A DNA stretch of 64,000 nucleotides from Buchnera aphidicola (Microlophium carnosum) (lineage in GTDB: Bacteria > Pseudomonadota > Gammaproteobacteria > Enterobacterales > Enterobacteriaceae): NCBI GenBank assembly GCA_011752475.1, contig CP048747.1, forward strand, positions 310,001 to 374,000. The letters run 5' to 3'. Each line of letters begins with the position of its first letter. The first letter of the stretch is position 1. Positions 40,653 through 50,196 of the stretch are shown here, piece after piece. The notes under the pieces were generated by a model, which saw only the letters and a program-made list of their open reading frames with translations, was not told the origin of the DNA and did not search any database. The position numbers and the translations under genes were made by a program.

Positions 40653-42419
40653 ATGCGCACTAAATATTGTGGAAACATTCGAATAATTCATTTAAATAAA
40701 ACAGTTACATTATGTGGTTGGGTCCATAAAATAAGAAATTTTGGTCAATTTATTTTTGTTGATATGAGAGACTATACGGGTCTAGTTCAAGTTATTTTTG
40801 AATTAAAAAATAATTTAATCTTTAAAAAAGCTTTAAATTTAAGAAATGAATTTTGCATCCAAGTATCTGGAATAGTGAAAAAAAGAGGAGAAAGAAATAA
40901 AAATGTAAAAATTAGCACTGGAGAAATCGAAGTATTAGCAAATGTATTAAATATTTTAAACACATCAAAATCATTGCCATTAAATTATACACAAAAAAAT
41001 AATGATGACTCAAGATTAAAATATCGATATTTAGATCTGCGTTCTTTTGATATTTTAGACAATCTTAAAATAAGAAGTAAAATAACTTATTTAATAAGAA
41101 ATTTTATGACAAAAAAAAATTTTATAGATATCGAAACTCCTATTCTCACAAAATCTACACCAGAAGGTGCTAGAGATTATTTAGTACCCAGTCGAAACCA
41201 TATCGGAAAATTTTATGCATTACCTCAATCTCCTCAACTTTTCAAACAAATATTAATGATTTCTGGTATAGATAGATATTATCAAATAGTAAAATGTTTT
41301 CGTGATGAAGATTTACGTTCAGATCGGCAACCAGAATTCACACAAATTGATATTGAAGTTTCTTTTATGAACGCTCAAAAAGTTCGTAGTCTAGTAGAAC
41401 ATCTTATAATAAAAATTTGGTCAAAAATAATAAATATTACTTTAAAAAAATTTCCTAAAATATCTTTTTATCAATCAATGAAAAAATACGGAACAGATAA
41501 ACCTGATTTACGAAATCCAATTGAAATTGTTGATGTATCTACTATTTTTAAAAATAAAAAATTTCTATTATTTTTTAAACTCGATCCTAAAAAAAATAAT
41601 CGAATAGCATTGTTATGTATTTCTAAAGGTTCAGATATAAGTCGAAAAAAAATTAAAACTTATACTCAATACATACAAAAGTTTGCTGCAAAAAAATTAT
41701 TTTATATAAAAATAATAGAAAATAATATTGGATGTACAGGTATTGATAGTTCTATGAAATATATTTTAGATGAAATTACTTTAAAAAAAATTATTAAGAA
41801 AAGTCAAGCAAAAAACGGAGATATATTATTTTTAATTGCTGATCAAGAACCTATTGTTAATAAATCTTTAGGTATGTTACGTTTAAAAATAGGCATTGAT
41901 TTTAACATTACTAAACAAAATAGCTGGAAACCAGTTTGGATAGTAAATTTTCCTATGTTTAATAAAGATATTAACGGAAATTTTTCTTCTATTCACCATC
42001 CATTTACTGCTATAAAAAATATGGATATAAAAAAATTAACGCATTCACCTGAACTTGCTATTTCAGATAGTTATGATCTTGTAATAAACGGTTATGAAAT
42101 TGGTGGAGGTTCAGTACGCATTCACGATGTTGATATGCAAAAAACTGTATTTGATATTATTGGAATCAAAAAATCAGTACAAAATGAAAAATTTGGATTT
42201 TTAACAGAAGCATTGAAATATGGCGCTCCTCCACATGCAGGAATAGCTTTAGGATTAGATAGAATAGTAATGCTTTTAACTAAAAGTCAAAATATTAGAG
42301 ATGTGATTGCTTTTCCAAAAACAACTTCAGCAACATGTTTAATGACTGATTCTCCTGGAACAGTAGATAACTTAATACTACAAGAATTATCTATAAAAAT
42401 TTTAAAAGATAATCTTTAA
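40653..42419 (+). CDS. aspS: Aspartyl-tRNA synthetase
   Basis: Class II synthetase with an N-terminal OB-fold anticodon-binding domain (residues 1-110, GWVHKIRNFGQFIFVDMRD), a bacterial GAD insertion domain and the catalytic core. It has 588 residues against 590 in E. coli. Motif 2 is CFRDEDLRSDRQPEFTQID, and motif 3 is ALGLDRIVMLLT. The block FPKTTSATCLMTDSPG is typical of bacterial AspRS. The terminal bases lie in a 14-base palindrome (42411-42424, AATCTTTAAAGATT) followed by a T-rich stretch that may act as a terminator. It is convergent with znuB, 13 bases apart. Confidence 0.98.
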   Translation: MRTKYCGNIRIIHLNKTVTLCGWVHKIRNFGQFIFVDMRDYTGLVQVIFELKNNLIFKKALNLRNEFCIQVSGIVKKRGERNKNVKISTGEIEVLANVLNILNTSKSLPLNYTQKNNDDSRLKYRYLDLRSFDILDNLKIRSKITYLIRNFMTKKNFIDIETPILTKSTPEGARDYLVPSRNHIGKFYALPQSPQLFKQILMISGIDRYYQIVKCFRDEDLRSDRQPEFTQIDIEVSFMNAQKVRSLVEHLIIKIWSKIINITLKKFPKISFYQSMKKYGTDKPDLRNPIEIVDVSTIFKNKKFLLFFKLDPKKNNRIALLCISKGSDISRKKIKTYTQYIQKFAAKKLFYIKIIENNIGCTGIDSSMKYILDEITLKKIIKKSQAKNGDILFLIADQEPIVNKSLGMLRLKIGIDFNITKQNSWKPVWIVNFPMFNKDINGNFSSIHHPFTAIKNMDIKKLTHSPELAISDSYDLVINGYEIGGGSVRIHDVDMQKTVFDIIGIKKSVQNEKFGFLTEALKYGAPPHAGIALGLDRIVMLLTKSQNIRDVIAFPKTTSATCLMTDSPGTVDNLILQELSIKILKDNL

Positions 42420-42432
42420 AGATTTTGTTTTC

Positions 42433-43221
42433 TTAATAGATACATTTTTTTATATTACTTAATAAACATAAGAAAACAGAACATAAAACAATAGATGGAC
42501 TAGATGGTGTATTATAAAAAACAGATAAGTATAATCCTCCTGTGACAGACAAAATGCTTACTATTATAGCGATAATGACCATTTTTTCTGGCGAACCTGA
42601 AAAATGTTGTGCAGTTGCAGGAGGGATGATTAACAAAGAAGTGATCAATAATGCACCTACAAATTTAATTGCTATCGCAATAGTAAATGCAGTCATTAAC
42701 ATAATAGTTAAACGAGCAGAAAAAACATTTATACCATCTATTTGAGCTAATTCTTCATTAATAGTTGCAGATAAAATCACATTCCAACGAAAAAGTAAAA
42801 CACTAAGTATTAGTATACTACTTATTAAAATAATAATTAAATCATGTTTAGTGACGGATAACAAATCACCAAATAAATAATTTGTAATATTGATTTCTTT
42901 TTTAGTAGGAAGTAAACTAATAAAAACCATTCCTAAAGATAGAGAACTATGCGAGATTATACTTATTATAGTTTCTAATGAAACCGGTAGTAATTCTTCT
43001 AACCATGCTAGAATAATTGCAATTAAACTCATGAGAATAAAAACAGCATAAAATGAATTAATATTAAACGCAATAGATATTGCTATGCCAAGTAAAGAAG
43101 AATGTGATAAGGTATCACCAAAAGATGACATACGACGCCAAACTATAAATGAACCTAATGGACCAGTTGTTAAAGCTAGTATAACACCTGCCAACCATCC
43201 TGGAAAAATTAGTTCAAACAT
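42433..43221 (-). CDS. znuB: Zinc ABC transporter permease ZnuB
   Basis: Inner-membrane permease of the zinc importer. The ATG at 43221 gives MFELIFPGWLAGVILA, which matches the E. coli start; an in-frame GTG three codons earlier is less likely. It has 262 residues. Eight or so hydrophobic segments are visible. SFIVWRRMSSFGDTLSHSSLLG, YLFGDLLSVTKHDLI, MKFVGALLITSLLIIPPATA-like sequence (IKFVGALLITSLLI) and NTPSSPSIVLCS are family blocks. It lies 36 bases after znuC. The binding-protein gene znuA is not found next to them. Confidence 0.95.
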   Translation of the reverse strand: MFELIFPGWLAGVILALTTGPLGSFIVWRRMSSFGDTLSHSSLLGIAISIAFNINSFYAVFILMSLIAIILAWLEELLPVSLETIISIISHSSLSLGMVFISLLPTKKEINITNYLFGDLLSVTKHDLIIILISSILILSVLLFRWNVILSATINEELAQIDGINVFSARLTIMLMTAFTIAIAIKFVGALLITSLLIIPPATAQHFSGSPEKMVIIAIIVSILSVTGGLYLSVFYNTPSSPSIVLCSVFLCLLSNIKKCIY

Positions 43222-43257
43222 AAAAATCACTCTATTATGAATTATATTATTGTATAT

Positions 43258-43974
43258 TTAAAAATTATGTACATGATTATGGTCATGATGATAAATTGCT
43301 AATTCTTGTACACGTTTTAAACCAAATATAGAAATAAATTCTAAATTATTACAAACGGTTTCCGGTGTTCCAGAACAACAAATATGATTATTCAAACAAA
43401 TTACATCATCTGTTTTAGCCATAACAAAGTTTAGATCATGAGATACTATTAAAATAGAACATTTTAGCTCGTGTCGAATTTCATTAATTAGTTCGTATAA
43501 AGCTAATTGTCCCATTATATCTACTCCCTGTGTAGGTTCATCTAAAACCAGTAAATTAGGCTTATTTAACAAAGCTTTAGCTAGTAGAATTCGCTGCATT
43601 TCTCCACCAGATAACTTTTGTAACTGAAAAAATTTTAAAGATTCTGCTTTTACACGTTTTAACATTTCCGATATTTTTATATTATTTGATCTTTGAGATA
43701 ATTGCATAAATCGTTCAACTGTAATAGGTAATAAAGTGTTCAGATTTAATTTTTGAGGTACATAACCAATAGATAAATTATATACACGAATAATTGAACC
43801 GGAACTAGGTTTGATTAATCCCAAAATAATACGTACTAAAGTAGATTTTCCAGCTCCATTAGGACCAATTAAGGTAAGAACGCGATTAGGAATCAAAGAT
43901 AACGATATATTAGTAAGAATAGAACGATTGGATAAATTTACACAAACGTTTTTCAATGTTATAAATTCAAACAT
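43258..43974 (-). CDS. znuC: Zinc ABC transporter ATP-binding protein ZnuC
   Basis: ATPase of the zinc importer. It has 238 residues against 251 in E. coli. Walker A is LIGPNGAGKSTLVRI (about 36-50), the signature is LSGGEMQRILLAKAL, Walker B is LLVLDEPTQGVD, and the switch is IVSHDLNFVM. The C-terminus is histidine-rich (YHHDHNHVHNF), as in ZnuC proteins, consistent with zinc handling. In E. coli znuA is divergent from znuC; here the expected site is a 1.1-kb stretch without a gene. Confidence 0.95.
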   Translation of the reverse strand: MFEFITLKNVCVNLSNRSILTNISLSLIPNRVLTLIGPNGAGKSTLVRIILGLIKPSSGSIIRVYNLSIGYVPQKLNLNTLLPITVERFMQLSQRSNNIKISEMLKRVKAESLKFFQLQKLSGGEMQRILLAKALLNKPNLLVLDEPTQGVDIMGQLALYELINEIRHELKCSILIVSHDLNFVMAKTDDVICLNNHICCSGTPETVCNNLEFISIFGLKRVQELAIYHHDHNHVHNF

Positions 43975-45077
43975 ATATTTTTATAGACTATTTTGTTAAT
44001 GATAATATTATAGGATATATTTTTTAAGATGAACATCAATATTACATTAAAAAATAAAAACATTATATCAATCATTAGTTGATTAATTGATTATTTTTTT
44101 AAATTTTTTTATATAGTCGTAGTTAGAATATTAAAACTATTTTTTATATACAATACAGAAAAATTATTCTGTAAAAAGAACTAAAAATAATTATTTTTGA
44201 GCCATTCTAAAATTAAAGATAGTTATAAATATTTTTTTAAAAGGATTAATAATTGTTAAAAAATACAGTACCTAGCTTATCAAGATTAGATAACACTAAT
44301 TTTAGCTATGTAATTATTAACATTTAATATAAATATTATGAATCTATATTGTACATATAATAAATATTAATCAAGATATACTTATACTTTGAGAATTAAT
44401 AAACGTTACAGGTAAAAGTAATTAATTACAATATTTCTTATAAATTATATAATCAGTACATAATGGATGATAAATACTTTAATCGATAAAATTAGAAATA
44501 GAACAAAATATAAAATACTTTTTTTATTTTTTTAAAAGTATGTTACATATATAAATTTCAAATAAATATATTTTTAATAAAATGATTTAAAATTTTTAGC
44601 AATAAATAGATTTTTAAAAAATTTATAATAAGTTGAAAATTTACTATAATATTTAACATAACTAATTAAAAAATATAACTATATTATTAGATGTAAAACT
44701 AAAAAATTTCAATAAAAATATTATTTTTATCTCAGATTCTTAACAATAACTTATATAAAATATTTTTTATAAAGCTTTTAACTTCAAAAAACACAAAATT
44801 TCTTTAGAATTAAATCCACATTGCTTGATTTAGAAAATTATCATATTATGCATTATTGAAGAATATATGTATCTGTATTTTAAAAGATTGCTATTTTCTA
44901 TTATCGGTAATGAAGAATTTATAAAAGCATATTTTAACACAATAAATATTTTTTAAATATTAATGAAAAAATAGACATTAATATATAAATCAGTATATGC
45001 ATATCAAGAAGATTTTAGTTGAAATTATATATATAGTAAAAATAAAAAAAAATCGTATAAAAAAAATGCAAAAAATA
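43975..45077. other. 1.1-kb noncoding stretch at the expected site of znuA, mepM and lpxM
   Basis: This is the longest empty stretch in the window. No open frame beyond about 40 codons has a recognisable motif, and I could not find a ZnuA, MepM or LpxM remnant by eye on either strand. In E. coli these three genes lie between znuC and pykA, so this is probably their eroded remains. The sequence is about as AT-rich as other spacers. A short frame at 44867-44956 (29 codons) has no ribosome-binding site and no known motif. Confidence 0.65.
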
Positions 45078-46520
45078 TTAAAACACTTTCAAAATTCTAC
45101 TAGTATTAGTTTTTCCTATCCTCCCCATAATATCACCTTGAGTTATAATAACTAATTCACCACTACACAAAAATCCTTTATTACGTAAAAGAATAATTGC
45201 TTCATTAGCAGCTTCGAACCCATTATTCTTACTATCAAAAAATAGAGGAGTAACACCTCGATAAAGAGTAGCTAAATTTAAAGTTTTTTTATTTTTTGAT
45301 AACGCAAAAATAGGTAGTCCAGATGTAATTCTAGATGTCATAAGAGCAGTTTTACCAGATTCTGTCATTGTTATAATCGCAGTTATTCCTTTTAAATGAT
45401 TAGCAACATACATAGCTGACATAGCAATTGCTTCTTCAATGTTATCAAATTGTGCATTAAGACGATGTCTGGATATATTAATACTAGGTACTTTTTCCGC
45501 ACCTTTACAAATCTTTGCCATTTTTATAACAGTTTCAGATGGATATTTACCAGATGCTGTTTCAGCTGAAAGCATAACCGCGTCGCTACCATCTAAAACA
45601 GCATTAGCTACATCCATAACTTCTGCACGAGTAGGTAGTGGATTTATAATCATGGATTCCATCATCTGTGTTGCAGTAATTACTATTCTATTTAATTGTC
45701 TAGCAGTTCTAATTAATTTCTTTTGAATACCTGCTAGTTCAGAATCTCCGATTTCTACACCTAAATCTCCTCTTGCTATCATAATTGCATCTGATGATAA
45801 GATTATATCTTCTATAGTATTTTGATTTAATACCGCTTCAGCACGTTCTATTTTTGCAATAATTTTAGCGTTGCTTCCAGATTCAACGGATAATTTTCTC
45901 GCTTGTTTTAAATCATGACTACATCGTGGAAAAGATATCGCTAAATAGTCCACATCAATTTCAGACGCAAGAATGATGTCTTTTTTATCTTTTTCAGTTA
46001 ATGCATTGGCAGATAAACCACCGCCTAATTTATTAATTCCTTTATTGTTAGAAAGAATTCCACCTATAGTAACTTTTGTTAATATTTCGTCATCAGTTAC
46101 TTTGATAACTTTTAATTGTATTCTTCCATCATCTAATAATAATACGTCACCTACCTTTAAGTCATATGGTAATTGTTTGTAATCAATACCTACTCGTTCT
46201 TGAGTTCCATTATCTTTCCCTAAATTTGCATCTAATATAAAAAAATCACCGATATTTAAAAAAATATTATGATTTTTAAATTTAGAAATTCGAATTTTAG
46301 GACCTTGTAAATCACCCAGTAATGCAATGTGGCAATTTAATTTTTTCATAATTTTTCTTGCTTTATTTGCTCTTAATTTATGTTCATACTCTGATCCATG
46401 AGAAAAATTAAATCGCAGAACATTTACACCAGAACAAATGATTTTTTCTAAATTGTTATCAATATCTGTCGAAGGTCCTAAAGTAGCAACAATTTTTGTT
46501 CTTCTTAATCGATTCAACAT
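45078..46520 (-). CDS. pykA: Pyruvate kinase (PykA type)
   Basis: Makes pyruvate and ATP from phosphoenolpyruvate. It has 480 residues, equal to E. coli PykA. The blocks [71 protein letters not shown] and [15 protein letters not shown] are complete. The divergent neighbour across 290 bases is zwf, the same pykA/zwf pairing as in E. coli. An imperfect GC-containing inverted repeat lies in that spacer. Confidence 0.98.
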   Translation of the reverse strand: MLNRLRRTKIVATLGPSTDIDNNLEKIICSGVNVLRFNFSHGSEYEHKLRANKARKIMKKLNCHIALLGDLQGPKIRISKFKNHNIFLNIGDFFILDANLGKDNGTQERVGIDYKQLPYDLKVGDVLLLDDGRIQLKVIKVTDDEILTKVTIGGILSNNKGINKLGGGLSANALTEKDKKDIILASEIDVDYLAISFPRCSHDLKQARKLSVESGSNAKIIAKIERAEAVLNQNTIEDIILSSDAIMIARGDLGVEIGDSELAGIQKKLIRTARQLNRIVITATQMMESMIINPLPTRAEVMDVANAVLDGSDAVMLSAETASGKYPSETVIKMAKICKGAEKVPSINISRHRLNAQFDNIEEAIAMSAMYVANHLKGITAIITMTESGKTALMTSRITSGLPIFALSKNKKTLNLATLYRGVTPLFFDSKNNGFEAANEAIILLRNKGFLCSGELVIITQGDIMGRIGKTNTSRILKVF

Positions 46521-46679
46521 AAAAATACGCCTTTTTAAAGTTTTTTTAAGAAATTCTATACTTTTATTTAAATGTTAGTAAGTATTAAATATTTTATTTG
46601 TATTTATTAAGTTATTTAGTAAAATTAATAAAAAATATTTTTATAAAAAAAATATTATAAAAAATAAAAAATATTAATT

Positions 46680-46713
46680 GATACCACGTTAAAAAAAAAT
46701 TTTCGTGTGTATC
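46680..46713. promoter_or_regulatory. Imperfect inverted repeat between pykA and zwf
   Basis: GATACCACG (46680-46688) faces CGTGTGTATC (46704-46713) across 15 bases of A/T, with one extra base in the right arm. It is the only G/C-containing patch in the 290-base pykA/zwf spacer. It could be a stem-loop in the zwf leader or an operator; I recognise no known regulator site. Confidence 0.4.
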
Positions 46714-46810
46714 TTAAAAATTTTATAAATTTCTTATAGAAAATATCATTATTTGAATTATTGCATTAAAACTCTAAATTTTATATTTAAATTTTAAAAA
46801 AGAGAAGATT

Positions 46811-48286
46811 ATGATTATAGAAACAAATCAAGCTTGCGATTTAGTGATTTTTGGTGCTAAAGGAGATTTGACAAAAAGAAAACTATTACCTGCATTATAT
46901 AAATTAGAAAAATCTAAAAAAATACATCAACATACACGTATCATTGCTGCTGGTCGTGCTAACTGGAGTACAGAAGATTACACAAAAATAGTAACAACAG
47001 AAATCAAAAATTTTTTAAATGAAGAAATTGATAACTTTATTTGGAAAAAACTGAGTTCTCGTATATCTTTTTGTAATATTGATGTTTATGAACCATTACA
47101 TTTTTTCAGATTAAAAAAAATACTACATCAAAAAAAAAATATAATTATGTATTATTGTGCAGTTCCACCAAATACATTAAATTCTATTTTTACGGGTTTA
47201 GGAAATGCAAATTTAAATCTTATTCCATCACGTATAGTTTTAGAGAAACCACTAGGAATTTGTTTAGAAACATCAAAAAAAATTAATAATCAAATTGCTA
47301 AATATTTTTTAGAATCACAAATCTTTCGTATTGATCATTATCTTGGGAAAGAACCAATACTTAATCTTCTTGCTTTGCGGTTTGCTAATTCATTTTTTTT
47401 TCATAATTGGAACAATAAAACAATTGATCATGTTCAAATTACTGTCTCTGAAGAAGTAGGAATTGAAGGAAGATGGAATTATTTTGATGTGATGGGACAA
47501 ACGAGAGATATGGTACAAAATCATCTTTTACAAATCTTAACAATTCTTACAATGGATCAGCCAAAAAATATTACTTCTGAGAGCATTCGGGATGAAAAAG
47601 TCAAGATATTACGTTCTCTAAATCCTATTAATGTTCATAATATAAATCAAAAAACTGTTCGAGGACAATATTGTTCTGGATTTATTAAAGGAAAAAAAGT
47701 ACTATCTTATTCAGAAGAAAATGGTGCCAATAAAGACAGTCAAACTGAAACTTTTATTGCTATGAAAGTCGATCTTGATATTAAGAAATGGTCTGGTGTT
47801 CCATTTTATCTGAGAACAGGAAAACGTTTAGCACAAAAATATTCTGAAATTGTAGTTTTTTTTAAAAAAATTCCTAAAAATTTATTTAAAAGTTCAACAA
47901 CAGAATTATTGCAAAATAAATTGATTATACGTTTAGAACCAAACGCAAATATTAAATTTGATTTTATGAATAAAATCCCAGGATTAGAACAAGAATATAA
48001 ATTAGAAAGTTCTCAACTAAAATCTAGTGATTTTCATCAAAAGTACTCTAAAAATTTAATTGATGCTTACGAAAGATTATTATTTGAAAGCATGAGAGGT
48101 GTACAATCTTTATTTGTATGTCGTGATGAAGTAGAAGAAGCATGGAAATGGATAGATCCAATTATAGATGGGTGGAAACACTCTAAAAATAATCGCCCTC
48201 AATTATACAAATCGGGAACTTGGGGACCTAAAAATTCAGATTTACTACTGGCTCATGACAATCGTTATTGGTATAAATTTAATTAA
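46811..48286 (+). CDS. zwf: Glucose-6-phosphate 1-dehydrogenase
   Basis: First step of the oxidative pentose-phosphate pathway and a main NADPH source. It has 491 residues, equal to E. coli. The NADP loop is VIFGAKGDLTKRKLLPALY (residues 12-30), the active-site block is RIDHYLGKE (about 176-184), and FYLRTGKRL is conserved. AGAGAAG lies 5-8 bases before the ATG. A run of 10 A at 47130-47139 is in frame. Pgl (12.3 kb) is the next enzyme; 6-phosphogluconate dehydrogenase is not in the window. Confidence 0.98.
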   Translation: MIIETNQACDLVIFGAKGDLTKRKLLPALYKLEKSKKIHQHTRIIAAGRANWSTEDYTKIVTTEIKNFLNEEIDNFIWKKLSSRISFCNIDVYEPLHFFRLKKILHQKKNIIMYYCAVPPNTLNSIFTGLGNANLNLIPSRIVLEKPLGICLETSKKINNQIAKYFLESQIFRIDHYLGKEPILNLLALRFANSFFFHNWNNKTIDHVQITVSEEVGIEGRWNYFDVMGQTRDMVQNHLLQILTILTMDQPKNITSESIRDEKVKILRSLNPINVHNINQKTVRGQYCSGFIKGKKVLSYSEENGANKDSQTETFIAMKVDLDIKKWSGVPFYLRTGKRLAQKYSEIVVFFKKIPKNLFKSSTTELLQNKLIIRLEPNANIKFDFMNKIPGLEQEYKLESSQLKSSDFHQKYSKNLIDAYERLLFESMRGVQSLFVCRDEVEEAWKWIDPIIDGWKHSKNNRPQLYKSGTWGPKNSDLLLAHDNRYWYKFN

Positions 48287-48473
48287 AAAAATCTTAAAAA
48301 ATTTATCTATCTTGACTTAATTAAGATAACTATGATAGCTTAAAAATTAATTTTTTAATATTTTTATAAATAAACAATAATATAAAGAAATTTATATATT
48401 TTCACATTAAAAAATATTTAATTTTAAATTTATATGAAATACTTATTTTTCTAATCGAGGAAGATAATATCTT

Positions 48474-49352
48474 ATGATACGTATTATTCTTTTCTTATTA
48501 ACTAATTTAGCAGTTATGTTAATATTTGGACTGATTCTTTTTCTAACAGGTATACAGTCTAATAATATTTACGGTTTGTTAATTATGTCGGGTCTATTTG
48601 GTTTCAGTGGTTCTATTTTGTCATTGATTTTATCAAAATGGATTGCATTGAGATCTGTCAATGGTGAAGTTATAATTCACCCTCGAAATGAAATAGAAAA
48701 TTGGCTTGTTAATACTGTCCGTAAACAGTCTATTCAAAAAGGTATTATTATGCCCCAAATTGCAGTATATCATGCAACTGATATTAATGCATTTGCAACT
48801 GGTGCACGTCGTAATGCTGCCCTAATTGCTGTTTCTACAGGATTATTAGAAAATATGACTCATCACGAAGCAGAAGCTGTAATTGCTCATGAAATTAGTC
48901 ATATTGCAAACGGTGACATGATTACTATGACATTAGTTCAAGGTATTGTTAATACTTTCGTAATCTTCATATCTCGTATTTTTTCACAAATTATAAGTAA
49001 TGTTATATCAAGTAATCGAAGTGAGAATAATACGGACGAAAAAAATCCATTAATATATTTTTTAATTTCTACATTTTTAGAATTAATTTTTGGCGTATTA
49101 GCGAGTATTATTACAATGTGGTTTTCTAGACATCGTGAATTTTATGCTGATGCTAGTTCTGCAAAAATGGTGGGTCATGAAAAAATGATTGCCGCTTTAC
49201 ATCGTTTAAAAAAAAGTCACGAACCTCAAGAATCTGATAGTATCATTGCATTTTGTATAAACGGTAAATCTAACTCTCTTTTAAAACTATTTGCATCTCA
49301 TCCTTCTTTAGAGAAAAGAATACAAGCATTACATGATAAAGAATATATGTAA
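48474..49352 (+). CDS. htpX: Membrane metalloprotease HtpX
   Basis: Zinc endopeptidase of the inner membrane (M48 family) that degrades damaged membrane proteins. It has 292 residues against 293 in E. coli. Two N-terminal membrane helices (about 5-27 and 33-55) precede the cytoplasmic catalytic block [15 protein letters not shown] with HEISH (about 140). Two more helices follow (150-175 and 195-215), and the third zinc ligand is in [18 protein letters not shown] ribosome-binding site lies 8-9 bases upstream. A 16-bp perfect hairpin follows. Confidence 0.96.
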   Translation: MIRIILFLLTNLAVMLIFGLILFLTGIQSNNIYGLLIMSGLFGFSGSILSLILSKWIALRSVNGEVIIHPRNEIENWLVNTVRKQSIQKGIIMPQIAVYHATDINAFATGARRNAALIAVSTGLLENMTHHEAEAVIAHEISHIANGDMITMTLVQGIVNTFVIFISRIFSQIISNVISSNRSENNTDEKNPLIYFLISTFLELIFGVLASIITMWFSRHREFYADASSAKMVGHEKMIAALHRLKKSHEPQESDSIIAFCINGKSNSLLKLFASHPSLEKRIQALHDKEYM

Positions 49353-49365
49353 TTAAAATATACTC

Positions 49366-49403
49366 TTCTTAATAGAAATATATTTTGATATTTCTATTAA
49401 GAA
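49366..49403 (+). terminator. 16-bp perfect hairpin after htpX
   Basis: Arms at 49366-49381 and 49388-49403 (TTCTTAATAGAAATAT and its complement) match over 16 bases around ATTTTG, starting 14 bases past the htpX stop. It likely marks the 3' end of htpX mRNA. No long T-run follows. Confidence 0.65.
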
Positions 49404-49698
49404 AATTAAAACGATAAATATATCAACCTATTTTTAAAATAAATTTAAACTTGCTTTTTTATATAACAATGATATTATATAAAAATATTATTTTTGTATT
49501 ATTAATTAAATTTTTTAGGTAAAAATACGTTACAATCCTGTTTATGCATAGAATATTAAATTTAAAAAAGTTTAGAGTAAAGACGTTGACATAGCTTCTC
49601 TTGCCAAATCTTAAATTCATGCCCTATACAGAAATGTTTCTATTTTCTACGTAAATTAGCAATAAGACTGATAAAATATTCTTAAGGAAAGTTACAAA
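49404..49698 (+). promoter_or_regulatory. Leader region of cspC with candidate promoter
   Basis: The 295 bases before cspC include, from about 49520 on, a stretch with visibly more G and C than other spacers. A TTGACA box lies at 49586-49591; a -10 at 17-18 bases (TCTTAAA) is weak. A small hairpin AGAAA-TG-TTTCT is near 49630. E. coli csp genes have long regulated 5' leaders, so a structured leader here is plausible. No gene is seen in it. Confidence 0.4.
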
Positions 49699-49908
49699 AT
49701 GGCTAAGATTAAAGGTCAAGTTAAGTGGTTCAACGAATCTAAAGGTTTTGGTTTTATCACACCATCAGACGGAAGTAAAGATGTTTTTGTTCATTTTTCC
49801 TCAATTCAAGGAAATGGATTTAAAACATTAACAGAAGGGCAAAATGTTGAATTTGAAATTCAAGATGGACAAAAAGGTCCTGCTGCAATCAATGTTTTTT
49901 CTATATAA
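49699..49908 (+). CDS. cspC: Cold-shock-like RNA chaperone CspC
   Basis: Single cold-shock domain protein that binds RNA and single-stranded DNA. It has 69 residues, equal to E. coli CspC/CspE. RNP1 is KGFGFI (in [16 protein letters not shown]) and RNP2 is VFVHFS. AAGGAAAG lies 7-8 bases before the ATG. The paralog cannot be decided strictly from sequence; CspC is chosen for the [19 protein letters not shown] start and for proximity to the TerC gene, as near yoaE in E. coli. A terminator follows. Confidence 0.92.
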   Translation: MAKIKGQVKWFNESKGFGFITPSDGSKDVFVHFSSIQGNGFKTLTEGQNVEFEIQDGQKGPAAINVFSI

Positions 49909-49928
49909 AATAACATATACGTGATTTA

Positions 49929-49968
49929 AAAGCCCTCTGTATAAAAAAATCAGAGGACTTTGTTTTTT
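49929..49968 (+). terminator. Rho-independent terminator of cspC
   Basis: Arms AAAGCCCTCTG and CAGAGGACTTT, with one internal C-A mismatch, enclose an 11-base loop and are followed by G and six T. It starts 20 bases after the cspC stop and is a classical intrinsic terminator. Confidence 0.88.
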
Positions 49969-50196
49969 AAGTTTTAAATAAAAATATTATTATATAAAAA
50001 ATTTTTTTTCTTTTGAAAAATTAATTTTTTAACCTCTAAAAATATCTGTTATTTTAGTATAATTGTAAATAAGTACTAACTTCAAAAATTAATTCTTCAA
50101 AATATATTCATTCACATGACTCGTTTTATCAAAAATATTTTTTAATCTTCTAGATATAATAAATCGATACATCCTATTTTTTATGGAGTTTTTCTG

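Noticed and set aside
43981..44020. Zur box upstream of znuC
   Set aside because: The A/T pattern TAATATTAT is loosely similar to a Zur site but has no clear dyad and could occur by chance in any spacer here.
44867..44956. 29-codon frame in the 1.1-kb empty stretch
   Set aside because: No ribosome-binding site, no known motif, and frames of this size are expected by chance.
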